Shown here piece after piece: positions 25,517 to 34,647 of a DNA stretch of 64,000 nt. Each line of letters starts with the position of its first letter. The stretch's first letter is position 1. The notes under the pieces were generated by a model that made no database searches, had not been told where the DNA came from, and saw only the letters and a list, made by a program, of their open reading frames with translations. This DNA is from Cetobacterium sp. 8H (lineage in GTDB: Bacteria; Fusobacteriota; Fusobacteriia; Fusobacteriales; Fusobacteriaceae), in assembly GCF_014250675.1 (NCBI RefSeq), contig NZ_JACHTG010000003.1, positions 62,001 to 126,000 on the forward strand, read 5' to 3'. Position numbers and translations under genes: made by a program.

Positions 25517-27460
25517 ATGAAAATAGATGCCTCAAAATTTCAATTAAAAAAAATTTTAACTCCCATAAAAATTATAGTCGAACTTATAATTTTTTTTGCT
25601 GCTATGTTCTTTATTCGCGAGGAGATAAAAAATTATACTCTTACTGAGTTAAAAGCCTCTATTGTTGCAATTCCATATTGGGCAATATTTTTAATTATAT
25701 TTTTTGTTTGTTTAGACTATTTTATTTTAACTCGATTTGATATTTTAGCTTTAAAAAATGAAAAATATTCTTTTTCATATAAAAAAACAACCTTTATTTC
25801 CTTTATAAGTTTTGCTTTTGCTAACTCAGTAGGATTATCTGGTCTGACTGCTTCTGGAATAAGAATCAACCTATATTCTATTTGGGGAGTTCCTTATAAA
25901 ACTATTATGAACATTGTAATCTTTTGTTACATAACTTTTTGGTTGGGGCTATTTTGGATAGGTGGATTTTTTTTAACTTTTTTTCCAGTTTCTTTGTCCC
26001 ATTTAAAATTACCCATAAAAATTCCATTTGATTCTACTTTTTTTATTGGGATTATTCTTTTAATTGGAGCATCTATTTTTACTGGTATAATTATAAAAAA
26101 ACAAGGCTATAATAAAGATATTTTTATTCATAGAATTTTATTAGCTCTGGGAGACTGGATCACCTTGAGTTTAGTTCTTTATTTTGCTTTGCCTCCACAC
26201 AATAGAATTGATTTTTTACATTTTTTATCAATTTTTATAATAGCTCAGATTTTAGGTTTTATTAGTAATATACCTGGTGGTATCGGTGTTTTTGATTTGA
26301 CTTTCTTAACTCTTTTATCGAATGTTTATACTTCTGATAAAATTATTGGTGCATTACTTATATATAGAATCTCATATTTCTTTATACCTTTACTTGTTGC
26401 ATTTATTTTATTTGTTATGTTCCGTATAACTTCTAAAAGAAAAAAACAATTGTCAGAAATTTTGAACAATTTTAACTCTGACGATGACGCTATAAAAAAT
26501 TGTATTGCGCTATCTAATACTACAGACTCCTATTTGGCTTTACTGGGTGATAAAGAGATTTTGTTCGATGATTCAAAAAAATCTTTTATTATGTTCGCAA
26601 AAAGTGGAAGATCATTTATTTCTATGGGAGAGCCCATTGGAGATAGTTCTACTTTCAAAGATTGTATTTGGAAATTTCATAACTATTGTAGAGAAAATAA
26701 AAAAGAAACTGTTTTTTACGAAATTAGCAAAGATTTTCTTAATTACTTTCTGGATATTGGATTAAGCTTTTTAAAAATTGGTGAATATGCAAGGGTCAAT
26801 CTTAATAAATTTACACTAGATGGACATGAAGGAAAAGATTTTAGGCACGCTTTTAATAAATTAGATAATCTAGGATATTCTTTTGAAGTTATTCCTATCG
26901 AAAATGTTCCACAGATTATAGATGAGTTAAAAAATATTTCTGATGAGTGGCTACTAGATAAAAATGCTAAAGAAAAGGGGTTTTCTTTAGGAAAATTTAC
27001 CAAAGAATACATCTCACTTTTTCCGATTGGCATTATAAAAAAAGATGAAAAAATTATTGCTTTTGGGAATATATTAACAACTAACAATAATGAAGAGATT
27101 TCTCTAGATTTAATGAGATATCGAAATGAATCTCCAAATGGTACCATGGATTATTTTTTTATTTGTACTATGAAATACGGTAAGGATTTGGGATTTAAGT
27201 ATTTTAGATTAGGGATGTCTCCGCTTGCAGGTATTGAAGATAATACTGCTTCGTTTTGGAATAAAATTGAGAATGTTATTTTTTCTCATGGAGAACATTT
27301 TTACAATTTTAAAGGTCTTAGAGCATTTAAAGATAAGTTTAATCCTGAATGGGAAGCTCGATATATAGCTTACTCTGGCCCTTTTAATCTCCCAAATATT
27401 TTAAAAGATATTACACTTTTAATTTCTGGTGGAGTAAAAGGTCTGATTTCAAAAAAATAA
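25517..27460 (+). CDS. MprF-like phosphatidylglycerol lysyltransferase/flippase
   Basis: Membrane protein of 647 residues. The first ~315 residues are an UPF0104-type flippase core of about 8 helices (LSGLTASGIRINLYS, NIPGGIGVFDLTFLTLL). Residues ~340-640 are a DUF2156 GNAT-like aminoacyl transferase domain (SFISMGEPIGDSSTFKDC, KYFRLGMSPLAGIEDN, GLRAFKDKFNPEWEARY). MprF transfers lysine or alanine from aminoacyl-tRNA to phosphatidylglycerol, giving resistance to cationic peptides. It is shorter than Staphylococcus MprF (about 840), as some flippase helices are absent. Confidence 0.85.
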   Translation: MKIDASKFQLKKILTPIKIIVELIIFFAAMFFIREEIKNYTLTELKASIVAIPYWAIFLIIFFVCLDYFILTRFDILALKNEKYSFSYKKTTFISFISFAFANSVGLSGLTASGIRINLYSIWGVPYKTIMNIVIFCYITFWLGLFWIGGFFLTFFPVSLSHLKLPIKIPFDSTFFIGIILLIGASIFTGIIIKKQGYNKDIFIHRILLALGDWITLSLVLYFALPPHNRIDFLHFLSIFIIAQILGFISNIPGGIGVFDLTFLTLLSNVYTSDKIIGALLIYRISYFFIPLLVAFILFVMFRITSKRKKQLSEILNNFNSDDDAIKNCIALSNTTDSYLALLGDKEILFDDSKKSFIMFAKSGRSFISMGEPIGDSSTFKDCIWKFHNYCRENKKETVFYEISKDFLNYFLDIGLSFLKIGEYARVNLNKFTLDGHEGKDFRHAFNKLDNLGYSFEVIPIENVPQIIDELKNISDEWLLDKNAKEKGFSLGKFTKEYISLFPIGIIKKDEKIIAFGNILTTNNNEEISLDLMRYRNESPNGTMDYFFICTMKYGKDLGFKYFRLGMSPLAGIEDNTASFWNKIENVIFSHGEHFYNFKGLRAFKDKFNPEWEARYIAYSGPFNLPNILKDITLLISGGVKGLISKK

Positions 27461-27480
27461 TTGAATTTGGAGGTTCAAAT

Positions 27481-27933
27481 ATGAAGAAAAAAAATTTAAG
27501 TTTATGTTTTCTTTTTTTTCTATCAATTTTTATAGGAACTGGTAATACTGTATTTGCACAAAATATTAACGATAAAGTTCAAAAAACATTATATCTATCT
27601 CTTAATGACATCGAAGGAGATTATGAAACTATCCCTCTTTCTGAAGTAAAACAAATCTTAGATGAAAATAAAGCTATTTTAATTGATGTTAGAAATCCTG
27701 ATGAGATACAAAAGACAGGAATGATAAAAGGGGCTAAAAATATTCCTCTTCCAGAATTAGAAGGAAGATTAAATGAACTAGATAAAAATCAGCCTTATAT
27801 AACATTTTGTGCGGTAGGTGGTCGTTCTAAAAAAGCAGCAGCTATTCTTTCTAAAAATGGATTTAAAAAAATCTATAATGCCCAAGAAGGAATGAACACT
27901 TGGCCTTATCCTAAAATGATTGAGAAAAAATAG
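27481..27933 (+). CDS. Exported rhodanese-like sulfurtransferase
   Basis: A 150-residue protein with a signal peptide (KKKN, hydrophobic core, cleavage near VFAQ at about 27) and one rhodanese domain. IDVRNPDE at about 71-78 and the active-site loop FCAVGGRSKKAA at about 101-112, with the persulfide-forming Cys102, are visible. It acts outside the cytoplasm and may handle sulfane sulfur or redox tasks. It follows the MprF-like gene by 20 bp with its own GGAGG site. Confidence 0.88.
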   Translation: MKKKNLSLCFLFFLSIFIGTGNTVFAQNINDKVQKTLYLSLNDIEGDYETIPLSEVKQILDENKAILIDVRNPDEIQKTGMIKGAKNIPLPELEGRLNELDKNQPYITFCAVGGRSKKAAAILSKNGFKKIYNAQEGMNTWPYPKMIEKK

Positions 27934-27947
27934 AATGTTTTAATAAG

Positions 27948-27981
27948 ATAAAGCAGCAGAGTAAAATCTCTGCTGCTTTAT
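27948..27981. terminator. Bidirectional terminator after the rhodanese gene
   Basis: A 14-bp stem around AAAGCAGCAGAG / CTCTGCTGCTTT with a TAAAAT loop and T-rich flank, between convergent genes. Confidence 0.9.
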
Positions 27982-27987
27982 TTATTT

Positions 27988-28596
27988 TTATCTTTTCCAA
28001 ACCAACCCGTTTTCTGGAGATTTACCTTGCTTTCTTACCATCTCTATCCAAATCATAGCTAAAGGCTCTAAATATCTTGAAAAATGAATATCTCCAACAA
28101 GCATTGGATCAAATCCCATCTCCGATAAAAGTTCTTCTACCTTTTTATTAGCATTCTTATTATTTCCTGCCAATAACATTGTCAACTTCTCTTCTCTTAT
28201 TGAAGGATGTTTAATTTTTTCAATTCCCAGAGTATTTAATGTCTTTACGATATGTGAATCCTTTAAAATTTCTTGAGCCAATTCTCCATTTGATGTATAT
28301 CTACCTCTTAATAACATATAATCTGGCCCAATAGGATTAGTCAAATCTATAAATATCTTTCCTTCAGGATTTTTTATTTTTAATAAAACACTCTCTAACT
28401 TATCTCCTGGAATTGCCAATATTATAACTTCGTTATCTTTAGTGATATCTTCCATTTGAACATATTCTATATGAGATTTTTTTTCAAATTCTTCTTTTAA
28501 ATTTCTAACTCCAATTTCTATTGGATGTCCTAATTTATGAAATATATCAGCTAAAGTATTTCCTACTACCCCATTTCCTACTATTCCTATATTCAT
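27988..28596 (-). CDS. NADPH-dependent F420 reductase-like oxidoreductase
   Basis: A 202-residue Rossmann-fold protein. The N-terminal nucleotide-binding motif is MNIGIVGNGVVGNTLADIF, followed by VIILAIPGDKLESVL and FIDLTNPIGPDY. This is the F420H2:NADP+ oxidoreductase family, but Fusobacteria are not known to make F420, so another electron partner is likely. Single gene; ATG follows AGGAGG. Substrate unknown. Confidence 0.75.
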   Translation of the reverse strand: MNIGIVGNGVVGNTLADIFHKLGHPIEIGVRNLKEEFEKKSHIEYVQMEDITKDNEVIILAIPGDKLESVLLKIKNPEGKIFIDLTNPIGPDYMLLRGRYTSNGELAQEILKDSHIVKTLNTLGIEKIKHPSIREEKLTMLLAGNNKNANKKVEELLSEMGFDPMLVGDIHFSRYLEPLAMIWIEMVRKQGKSPENGLVWKR

Positions 28597-28725
28597 AATA
28601 AACCTCCTAAAATCTTTATCTTGATTTTCTTTTCAAAAAAAACTTTATAATTCCTTTTATCTATTTTCACAAAGGATTTCAACTATTTTTTTTGAAGATA
28701 ATATTAATAATTAGGAGGTGCCTTT

Positions 28726-29505
28726 ATGTTTAAAATCGAAAATCACTACAATTTAAAAGGAATGGTTGCTATTATTACTGGAGCTGGTAATGGAATCGGT
28801 AAGGCTTCTGCACTTATGTTAGCACGTGCCGGTGCAAATGTCATATGTGCGGATTTGAATAAATTAGATGCTGACAACACAGCTATCGAAGCTAGAGGAG
28901 AAGGAGTAAAAGCTTTAGGTATACAGTGTGATGTCACTTCAGAAAAAGATCTTGAAGAACTAGTTAGAGAAACTTTAAAAGAAATGGGAAAAATAAATAT
29001 TTTAGTAAATAACGCCGGTGGTGGCGGTGGTGGAAAAGAGAACTTCTTAGAACTCTCAAGAAACTATATCCAAAAGATATATACGTTAAATCTTTTTAGT
29101 ATCTTTACTTTATCTAAGCTTTGTGTTCCACATATGGTAGCAGGTGAATATGGTTCTATTATTAATATAAGTTCTATGTCAAGTATGATGCAAACTCATA
29201 ATATGAGTGTTTATGGTAGTTCAAAAGCGGCAGTCAATCAATTAACAAAGTATATGTCTGTTGATTTAGGACCATCTATAAGAGTTAATGCTATTGCTCC
29301 TGGTGCTATCAAAACCAATGCTTTAGCATCTGTTTTAACTCCAGAATTAGAAGAAAAAATGTTGAAAAAGACTCCTTTAAAAGTTTTAGGTGAGCCCGAA
29401 GATATTGCCTTAACTGTATTATTTCTTGCTAGTCCAATGTCTAAATGGATTACAGGTCAAATTATTTCAGTTAATGGTGGTGGAGAGCAAGATTTAGAAA
29501 ATTAA
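28726..29505 (+). CDS. hdhA: 7-alpha-hydroxysteroid dehydrogenase-like short-chain dehydrogenase
   Basis: Classical SDR of 259 residues. Cofactor motif TGAGNGIGK (20-28), NNAGGGGGG (about 91-99), and the catalytic Ser-Tyr-Lys in SSMSSMMQTHNMSVYGSSK. The close is IAPGAIKTNALASVLTPELE and VNGGGEQDLEN, which follows the distinctive E. coli HdhA C-terminus (GGGVQELN) closely. An Asp after the second strand (CADLNK) favours NAD(H) over NADP(H). The enzyme would oxidise the 7-alpha hydroxyl of bile acids to the 7-oxo form, consistent with a gut habitat. Substrate assignment is by resemblance. Confidence 0.78.
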   Translation: MFKIENHYNLKGMVAIITGAGNGIGKASALMLARAGANVICADLNKLDADNTAIEARGEGVKALGIQCDVTSEKDLEELVRETLKEMGKINILVNNAGGGGGGKENFLELSRNYIQKIYTLNLFSIFTLSKLCVPHMVAGEYGSIINISSMSSMMQTHNMSVYGSSKAAVNQLTKYMSVDLGPSIRVNAIAPGAIKTNALASVLTPELEEKMLKKTPLKVLGEPEDIALTVLFLASPMSKWITGQIISVNGGGEQDLEN

Positions 29506-29525
29506 TCTTTTTATATTATTAAATA

Positions 29526-29577
29526 GGGAGGTGAATACCATTATCAACTATTCTAATTTGGTAATGGGATATTATTG
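29526..29577 (+). promoter_or_regulatory. Shine-Dalgarno separated from a TTG start by a hairpin
   Basis: GGGAGGTG (29526-29533) is followed by a 10-bp stem CCATTATCAA (29538-29547) / TTGGTAATGG (29558-29567, one G-U), then TTG 29575. Linear spacing is about 42 nt, but if the hairpin is looped out it falls to about 12 nt. See findings. Confidence 0.4.
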
Positions 29578-29901
29578 ATAACATTTCAGCATGAATTAAT
29601 GGATATTTTCAATATTTTTCTCCATTGGTTGGCATTTTTTTTCACCACTTTATCTATAGGAGTTATTCTTTTTGGTTTTTTAAAAAGTTTAAAATCACTT
29701 TTTTTTAATTCAAACAATATTCCAATAGAAACTCTTATGAGAGAAGGATTTGATAAATATATTCTTGTGGGATTACAGTTTTTAATTGTAGCTGATATTA
29801 TTGATACAATTATTCTTCGAGATTTTCAGAATATTATTCTAGTTTTATTAATTGTTATAATCAGAACTATTATGAGTTGGGAAATTGAAAAACATAAGTA
29901 G
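29575..29901 (+). CDS. DUF1622 family membrane protein
   Basis: Small membrane protein of 108 residues with about three hydrophobic helices. The DUF1622 pattern of a Glu/Lys-rich loop (PIETLMREGFDKYILVGLQFLIVADIIDTII) followed by IIRTIMSWEIEK is clear. Function unknown. An in-frame stop lies at 29554, so the start must be downstream of it; TTG 29575 is the best candidate, with only GGGA close by and a stronger site beyond a hairpin. It follows the SDR gene by 70 bp. Confidence 0.75.
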   Translation: MITFQHELMDIFNIFLHWLAFFFTTLSIGVILFGFLKSLKSLFFNSNNIPIETLMREGFDKYILVGLQFLIVADIIDTIILRDFQNIILVLLIVIIRTIMSWEIEKHK

Positions 29902-29925
29902 CTCTAATTCATCTTGTTTTTTTAA

Positions 29926-29971
29926 AAAAAATATAGTATATAGATATTGATGTCTATATACTATATTTTTA
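29926..29971 (+). terminator. Terminator after the DUF1622 gene
   Basis: A 14-bp stem ATATAGTATATAGA / TCTATATACTATAT with a TATTGATG loop and T5. Confidence 0.8.
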
Positions 29972-29989
29972 TTAGGGGGAGTGAATAAT

Positions 29990-30718
29990 ATGTTAAAAAA
30001 GATTTTACCGATATCTTTACTTGCTATGGCAATTTTTAGTTCTTCAGCTTTAGCTAATGAGATGAAAGTTTATCAAGGTTTAGGAAAAGCAACAAATTTT
30101 AGAGTTGGTCCTGGAAAAGATAGTGAAGGAACTCCAGTTTATAGTTTTAACTATGTTGATGCCGCAGTTCTATTTGATTCTGAAGGAAAGATTATAAATG
30201 CCGTTGTAGATACTTTAGAAGTAAGTACCCCAAATTACGATGGTGAAAGTATGCCGCACTTCTCTGGATGGCCAGGAACTGAAGGCTATAATGTTTCTGA
30301 TCATAAAACAAAAAAAGTTTCAGAAAAATCAGAGAATACTCCTGAAAATTTAACTAAAGAAGTTAAAGAGTGGAAAACTAAAAGAGAACGTGGAGCTAGC
30401 TATGGAATGAATCCTAAAAATGAATGGGATGAACAAATGGACTTTTTCCAAGAAAAATTCAAAGGTAAAACAGTTGATGAGTTAGAGTTAATTTTTACAA
30501 AGATGTACTCTGATGTAAATGGAAGACCACTTAAAGAAAATTCTAAAAATGAAAAAGATAAAGAAAAATATAGCAAATTAACTGAAGCTGAGAAAAAAGA
30601 GGTTGCTGATATCACTGCTGGAGCAACTATGAGTATTAGAGACAGCCATGGAGACATTCTAGGCGCTATCAAAAATGCTTATGACAATCGTGTTGAAGTA
30701 ATAATCCCTACAAAATAA
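29990..30718 (+). CDS. Secreted FMN-binding-domain protein with flavinylation motif
   Basis: About 242 residues, with a signal peptide (LKK, hydrophobic stretch, cleavage near ALA-NE). The body resembles an FMN_bind domain: FNYVDAAVLFDSEGKIINAVVDTLEV, a central Lys/Glu-rich linker, and near the C-terminus DITAGATMS. This fits the D-x-x-[AS]-G-A-[ST]-x-[ST] site at which ApbE attaches FMN covalently to Thr. The protein would be an extracytoplasmic flavoprotein in electron transfer. GTG 29981 is in frame but part of the GGGGGAGTG ribosome site; ATG 29990 is preferred. Confidence 0.75.
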   Translation: MLKKILPISLLAMAIFSSSALANEMKVYQGLGKATNFRVGPGKDSEGTPVYSFNYVDAAVLFDSEGKIINAVVDTLEVSTPNYDGESMPHFSGWPGTEGYNVSDHKTKKVSEKSENTPENLTKEVKEWKTKRERGASYGMNPKNEWDEQMDFFQEKFKGKTVDELELIFTKMYSDVNGRPLKENSKNEKDKEKYSKLTEAEKKEVADITAGATMSIRDSHGDILGAIKNAYDNRVEVIIPTK

Positions 30719-30736
30719 ATATTTTTTATAAAATTT

Positions 30737-30765
30737 AGAGCTAGATAAAATCTAGTTCTTTTTTT
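30737..30765 (+). terminator. Terminator after the FMN-binding protein
   Basis: Stem AGAGCTAGAT / ATCTAGTTCT (one G-U) with an AAA loop and a T tract. Confidence 0.75.
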
Positions 30766-30782
30766 AAATTTCTTTTATTTTA

Positions 30783-30857
30783 TTGACATTGTTTTTTGTG
30801 TATGTTAAATTAAAAGTAAGAATATTTTAGTTAATTGTGTACACTATTTAATCACAA
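30783..30857 (+). promoter_or_regulatory. Promoter and candidate operator of the rbs operon
   Basis: TTGACA (30783-30788), 17-nt spacer, TAAATT. Downstream is a split palindrome TTGTG (30835-30839) and CACAA (30853-30857), with GTGTACAC inside it. It lies between the likely transcription start and rbsK, as expected for a repressor site. No RbsR gene is in the window. Confidence 0.5.
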
Positions 30858-30878
30858 TAAACTTTTTAAGGAGAGTAT

Positions 30879-31790
30879 ATGAAAAAAATTGTTGTTGTTG
30901 GAAGTATTAACATGGATTTAGTGACTATTTGTGAAAGAGCTCCTCGTGGGGGAGAAACTCTTCTAGGAAAAAAATTCATGCAAATTCCTGGAGGTAAAGG
31001 AGCTAACCAAGCCGTTGCTATCGGTAAAATGCATAGCGATGTTACAATGCTTGGAAAAGTTGGAAAGGAAGGAATGGGAGATATCCTTTTAAATTCTATG
31101 AAGAATGATGGAGTAGATATTTCTAATATTGAGTACTCTGACGAATCAACTGGAATAGCTAAAATTATTGTTGAAGAAAATGGGCAAAATAGAATTTTAG
31201 TTGTCCCTGGTGCAAACTATTCCGTTGACAACAACTATATAGATAGACATATGGATGCTATTAAAAATAGTGACATAGTTGTCGCTCAATTAGAAATACC
31301 ATTGGAAACTGTTAAATATGTTTTTAAAAAGGCTAAAGAACTTGGAAAAATAACTATACTTAACCCTGCACCTGCAGTTAAATTAGATGATGAAATTATT
31401 GCTAACTCTGACTATATTATTCCAAACGAAACTGAACTTGAACTACTTTCTGGAATTTCTACTATAGATGATGAAGGCGTTGAAAAAGCAGCACAAGCCC
31501 TTTTAGATAAAGGTGTTAAAGGACTAATCGTTACATTAGGAAGCAAAGGATGTATGTTTATTGATAAGAACAACAAACATAAGTTTGATGCTTATAAAGT
31601 TAAAGCTATTGACACTACCGCAGCTGGAGATAGTTTTATTGGTGGTTTTGTAAACGGAATTGCTTCTGGATTAACTTTTGAAGAATCTATTGATAGAGGA
31701 ACTAAAGTTGCTGCAATATCTGTTACTAGAATAGGTGCTCAAACATCTATCCCTACACTTGAAGAAGTATTAAATTTTAAAGGAGAATAG
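30879..31790 (+). CDS. rbsK: Ribokinase
   Basis: Phosphorylates D-ribose to ribose-5-phosphate with ATP. PfkB-family sugar kinase of 303 residues. Motifs: GSINMDLVT at the start, GGKGANQAVAIGKM at about 38-51, and the ATP/anion-hole motif AIDTTAAGDSFIGGFVNG with the catalytic-base Asp in AAGDSF. First gene of rbsK-rbsD-rbsA-rbsC-rbsB; ATG follows AAGGAGAG. Confidence 0.95.
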   Translation: MKKIVVVGSINMDLVTICERAPRGGETLLGKKFMQIPGGKGANQAVAIGKMHSDVTMLGKVGKEGMGDILLNSMKNDGVDISNIEYSDESTGIAKIIVEENGQNRILVVPGANYSVDNNYIDRHMDAIKNSDIVVAQLEIPLETVKYVFKKAKELGKITILNPAPAVKLDDEIIANSDYIIPNETELELLSGISTIDDEGVEKAAQALLDKGVKGLIVTLGSKGCMFIDKNNKHKFDAYKVKAIDTTAAGDSFIGGFVNGIASGLTFEESIDRGTKVAAISVTRIGAQTSIPTLEEVLNFKGE

Positions 31791-31793
31791 ATT

Positions 31794-32201
31794 ATGAAAA
31801 AAGGTAGATTATTAAATAGTGAGCTTTCTTACGAAATTTCAAAGATTGGCCATACATCACACATAACTCTTTGTGACGCTGGTCTTCCTATTCCAAAAGA
31901 AGTTAAAAGAATAGATTTAGCTATTGAAGCTGGATTTCCTAGTTTTATAAAAACTTTAGATGCTATTTTAAGTGAGATGATGGTTGAAGAGATTATCCTT
32001 GCCTCTGAAATAAAATCTATAAATCCAAAAGTTTATAATGAAATTTTAGATACTTTTAAGAAAAACGGAATGAATCCAAAAATTACTGAAGTATCACATG
32101 AAAACTTTAAATTAATTACAAAGGAAAGTGAAGCTATAGTTAGAACTGGAGAGTGTTCACCATATGCTAATATCATTTTAAAATCAGGAGTAGTATTTTA
32201 A
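31794..32201 (+). CDS. rbsD: D-ribose pyranase
   Basis: Interconverts the pyranose and furanose forms of ribose, feeding ribokinase. It is 135 residues, standard length. The N-terminus MKKGRLLNSELSYEISKIGH with the active-site His20, CDAGLPIP, and the C-terminal VRTGECSPYANIIL are typical. Three bp after rbsK and directly joined to rbsA. Confidence 0.95.
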   Translation: MKKGRLLNSELSYEISKIGHTSHITLCDAGLPIPKEVKRIDLAIEAGFPSFIKTLDAILSEMMVEEIILASEIKSINPKVYNEILDTFKKNGMNPKITEVSHENFKLITKESEAIVRTGECSPYANIILKSGVVF

Positions 32202-33692
32202 ATGGATAAAGAGATAATTTTGCAAATGACTGACATCTGTAAAAATTTTCCAGGAGTAAAAGCTTTAGATAAAGCTTGTTTAAATGTTTATAAAGGAAGA
32301 GTTATGGCTCTTATGGGAGAAAATGGAGCGGGGAAATCGACCCTTATGAAAATAATGACTGGTATTTATTCCAAAGATTCTGGAAAAATTACATATCATG
32401 GACATGAGATTTCTTTTAATAAAACAAAAGATTCTCAAGATGCTGGAATAGCAATTATACATCAAGAATTAAATCTTATTCAATACATGAGTATAACGGA
32501 AAACATTTTTTTAGGTAGAGAGATCACTAATGAATTTGGAAAAATAGACTGGAATACGATGCACAAAGAAGCAAGAGATATACTTGATCTTTTAAATGTA
32601 AATGATAGTGAAAAGACTTTAGTTAAAGATTTAACTATTGGAAAAATGCAGATGATTGAAATTGCAAAGGCATTATCTCAAAATGCAAAACTTATAGTTA
32701 TGGATGAACCTACTGACGCACTTACAGATAAAGAAACTGAAAGCCTTTTTAAAGTTATTAGAGATCTGACTTCTGAAGGTAAAAGTATTATCTATATATC
32801 TCACAGATTAAAAGAGATTCCTGAAATTTGTGATGATATAACTATTTTAAGAGATGGAAAATTTATTGCTGAAGCTGAAGTTAAAAATATAAATGAAGAT
32901 TATATCATTCAAAAAATGGTTGGTAGAACTTTGACAGAACAGTTTCCTAATATTACTATAATTCCTGGTGATGAAGTCTTAAAAGTTGAAAACCTTTGTG
33001 GGGAATATGTAAATAATGCTAATTTTTCATTAAAAAAAGGTGAAATACTTGGAATTTCAGGACTTATGGGAGCCGGAAGAAGTGAACTTGCAAAAACTAT
33101 ATATGGTTATTATAAAAAATCTTCAGGTAAAGTTTTTATTGAAGGATGCGAAATGGATATCACCTCTCCAGAAGAAGGAGTTAAAGCTGGGATTGCGTAT
33201 GTCTCTGAAGATAGAAAGAGAGATGGATTAGTTTTAGAATTAAGTGTTAAAGAAAATATGACTCTTTCATCGTTAAAATATTTTACAGATATGTTCGGTT
33301 TGAATAAAAATTTAGAAAACAAATCTGTTCAAGAGTATATTGAAAAATTTGGAATTAAAACTCCTTCTCCTGAACAAATTATTAAAAATTTGAGTGGTGG
33401 AAACCAACAAAAAGTTGCAATTGCTAAAGCTTTATTGACAAATCCAAAAATTTTAATTTTGGATGAGCCTACTAGAGGTGTTGATGTGGGAGCTAAAAAA
33501 GAGATTTATGATGTTATAAATGAACTTAAAGAAAAAGGACTAAGTATTATTATGATTTCATCTGAAATGCCAGAAGTTATGGGATTAAGTGATAAAATAA
33601 TGGTTATACACGAACATAGAATCAGTGGAATTCTTTCTAAAAATGAATTTTCTCAAGAAAAAATAATGAGATATGCAGTGGGAGTTGAATAA
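32202..33692 (+). CDS. rbsA: Ribose ABC transporter ATP-binding protein
   Basis: Double ATPase of 496 residues energising ribose import. First half: Walker [25 protein letters not shown] as the signature position, and Walker [12 protein letters not shown]. Second half: degenerate Walker A LMGAGRSE, signature [16 protein letters not shown], and Walker [14 protein letters not shown]. This asymmetric arrangement is normal for RbsA/MglA proteins. ATG directly follows the rbsD stop. Confidence 0.95.
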   Translation: MDKEIILQMTDICKNFPGVKALDKACLNVYKGRVMALMGENGAGKSTLMKIMTGIYSKDSGKITYHGHEISFNKTKDSQDAGIAIIHQELNLIQYMSITENIFLGREITNEFGKIDWNTMHKEARDILDLLNVNDSEKTLVKDLTIGKMQMIEIAKALSQNAKLIVMDEPTDALTDKETESLFKVIRDLTSEGKSIIYISHRLKEIPEICDDITILRDGKFIAEAEVKNINEDYIIQKMVGRTLTEQFPNITIIPGDEVLKVENLCGEYVNNANFSLKKGEILGISGLMGAGRSELAKTIYGYYKKSSGKVFIEGCEMDITSPEEGVKAGIAYVSEDRKRDGLVLELSVKENMTLSSLKYFTDMFGLNKNLENKSVQEYIEKFGIKTPSPEQIIKNLSGGNQQKVAIAKALLTNPKILILDEPTRGVDVGAKKEIYDVINELKEKGLSIIMISSEMPEVMGLSDKIMVIHEHRISGILSKNEFSQEKIMRYAVGVE

Positions 33693-33695
33693 ATA

Positions 33696-34622
33696 ATGTT
33701 AAAAAAAATTTATAGCAATAAACCTTTAATTGGCTTAATTATTTTTGCAATAATTGTTTCTATTTTAAATCCTAGATTTTTATCACTAAATAATGTTCTA
33801 AATGTTTTAAGACAAACATCTATCAATTCAGTCATAGCTATAGGGATGACCTTAGTTATATTAACAGGTGGAATTGACCTTTCTGTAGGCTCTATTTTAT
33901 CTTTAACTGGAGCTTTCGGAGCTAGCATGATATCTGGTGGTGTAAATCCTATTTTAGCTGTTATCGCCTCTGTCATCGTAGGATGCTTATTTGGACTATT
34001 CAACGGATTCTTAATTTCATATGCTAAACTACAGCCATTCATTGTTACTTTGGTTACAATGACCCTTTTAAGAGGAGCTACACTTGTATTTACAGATGGA
34101 AAGCCTATTCCAGTAAGAAATGGTGGTGACTTCTTTGACAATATTGGTGGTGGCTATTTTTTTGATATCCCTATTCCTATATATATAATGATCATATTAT
34201 TTATTGGTGCATTTTATATTTTAAATAATTTAAAATTTGGTAGATATATTTATGCAATAGGTGGAAATGAAGAGGCAACTAAACTTTCTGGTGTCAATAC
34301 ATCTAAATATAAAACTTTAGTTTATGGTGCTTGTGGAGCTCTTTCTGCTCTTGCAGGTATTATTGTGACTTCAAGACTTGGTTCAGCTCAACCGACTGCA
34401 GGTTCAGGTTATGAACTTGATGCTATCGCTGCTGTTGTTCTTGGCGGAACTTCTCTTGCAGGTGGAATAGGAACTATTACAGGAACTGCATTAGGAGCAG
34501 TTATAATTGGGGTTTTAGGAAATGCATTAAATCTTTTAAATGTATCATCATATTATCAGATGATGATTAAAGCCATAGTTATTCTTATCGCGGTTTTAAT
34601 AGACAAAAAGTCTTCAAAATAA
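33696..34622 (+). CDS. rbsC: Ribose ABC transporter permease
   Basis: Inner-membrane permease of 308 residues with about 8-10 hydrophobic helices. Family motifs GMTLVILTGGIDLSVGS (about 48-64), GLFNGFLI, and AIAAVVLGGTSLAGGIG (about 242-258) are visible. Three bp after rbsA. Confidence 0.95.
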   Translation: MLKKIYSNKPLIGLIIFAIIVSILNPRFLSLNNVLNVLRQTSINSVIAIGMTLVILTGGIDLSVGSILSLTGAFGASMISGGVNPILAVIASVIVGCLFGLFNGFLISYAKLQPFIVTLVTMTLLRGATLVFTDGKPIPVRNGGDFFDNIGGGYFFDIPIPIYIMIILFIGAFYILNNLKFGRYIYAIGGNEEATKLSGVNTSKYKTLVYGACGALSALAGIIVTSRLGSAQPTAGSGYELDAIAAVVLGGTSLAGGIGTITGTALGAVIIGVLGNALNLLNVSSYYQMMIKAIVILIAVLIDKKSSK

Positions 34623-34647
34623 AAAAGATTAAAATGGGTGGTGTAAA

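Noticed and set aside
27988-28596. Evidence for coenzyme F420 metabolism
   Set aside because: The F420-reductase-like fold is used by many NAD(P)-binding proteins and no F420 biosynthesis gene is present.
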